A model generated the notes under the pieces. It saw only the letters and a list, made by a program, of their open reading frames with translations. It did no database searches and was not told the origin of the DNA. Shown in pieces: positions 5,481-5,542 of a stretch of 5,542 nt of DNA. Each line of letters starts with the position of its first letter. Position 1 is the first letter of the stretch. Source of the DNA: an uncultured Acidimicrobiia bacterium (lineage in GTDB: Bacteria > Actinomycetota > Acidimicrobiia > IMCC26256 > CALEDW01); assembly GCA_937949585.1 (NCBI GenBank), contig CALEDW010000178.1, positions 1 through 5,542 of the forward strand, given 5' to 3'. Position numbers and translations under genes: made by a program.

Positions 5481-5542
5481 TCAGAGGAGCCCGGCGTAGG
5501 TCCCGCCGTCGACTGGGATCGCCGCACCCGTCAGATAGCGGG
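5481..5542 (-). CDS. Short-chain dehydrogenase/reductase, C-terminal 19 residues only
   Basis: The minus strand from the right edge reads RYLTGAAIPVDGGTYAGLL followed by TGA at 5483-5481. Y-x-T-G-x-x-I-P-V-D-G-G is the hallmark C-terminal segment of classical NAD(P)-dependent SDR oxidoreductases. The catalytic Ser-Tyr-Lys and the Rossmann glycine motif lie outside the window, so the substrate cannot be judged. The gene is on the same strand as all others and ends 63 bp before the phosphatidyltransferase start. Confidence 0.82.
   Translation of the reverse strand, partial: RYLTGAAIPVDGGTYAGLL

Overview
The window looks like core chromosome of a high-GC Actinomycetota bacterium. Base composition is strongly GC-biased, GTG starts are common, GTGA stop/start overlaps recur, and the gene order (PgsA-like phosphatidyltransferase, then gcvH, a GarA/OdhI-type FHA protein, and an FtsR/Rv1828-type MerR regulator) is one I recognise from actinobacteria. 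In Mycobacterium tuberculosis the comparable stretch is pgsA2 (Rv1822) to Rv1828. I cannot fix the genus. The zinc-ribbon form of the FHA protein and the 830-residue nucleotidyltransferase/phosphomutase-like fusion point away from Mycobacterium and Corynebacterium. A deep-branching class such as Acidimicrobiia or Thermoleophilia is a guess.

Every gene lies on the minus strand, so transcription runs from high to low coordinates. In that order: the last 19 codons of a short-chain dehydrogenase/reductase (5542-5481); a membrane CDP-alcohol phosphatidyltransferase (5417-4797); a three-domain sugar-phosphate nucleotidyltransferase with a hexapeptide middle and a degenerate phosphomannomutase-like C-terminus (4800-2308); gcvH, the glycine-cleavage H protein (2267-1848); a 75-bp gap with a perfect 10-bp inverted repeat, a 9-bp tandem repeat and a -10-like hexamer; a zinc-ribbon FHA protein (1772-1311); a MerR regulator (1314-400); and the N-terminal three quarters of a hypoxanthine-type phosphoribosyltransferase (403-1, running off the left edge).

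The genes appear to form two transcription units. The upstream unit (phosphatidyltransferase, nucleotidyltransferase fusion, gcvH) would supply membrane lipid, nucleotide sugar and one-carbon/glycine functions, and seems to end at the hairpin after gcvH. The downstream unit (FHA, MerR, phosphoribosyltransferase) is linked by two GTGA overlaps and probably starts at its own leaderless promoter. By analogy with GarA/OdhI and FtsR, it would couple Ser/Thr-kinase signalling on central nitrogen/carbon metabolism to transcriptional control of growth or division, with a purine-salvage enzyme attached.

No mobile element, CRISPR array, rRNA or tRNA is visible, and no gene-free stretch exceeds about 80 bases. 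I see no wholly new system. The points most worth a second look are the phosphomutase module that has lost its catalytic signatures, the punctuation upstream of the FHA gene, the unusually long low-complexity linker in the MerR protein, and the altered substrate loop of the phosphoribosyltransferase.
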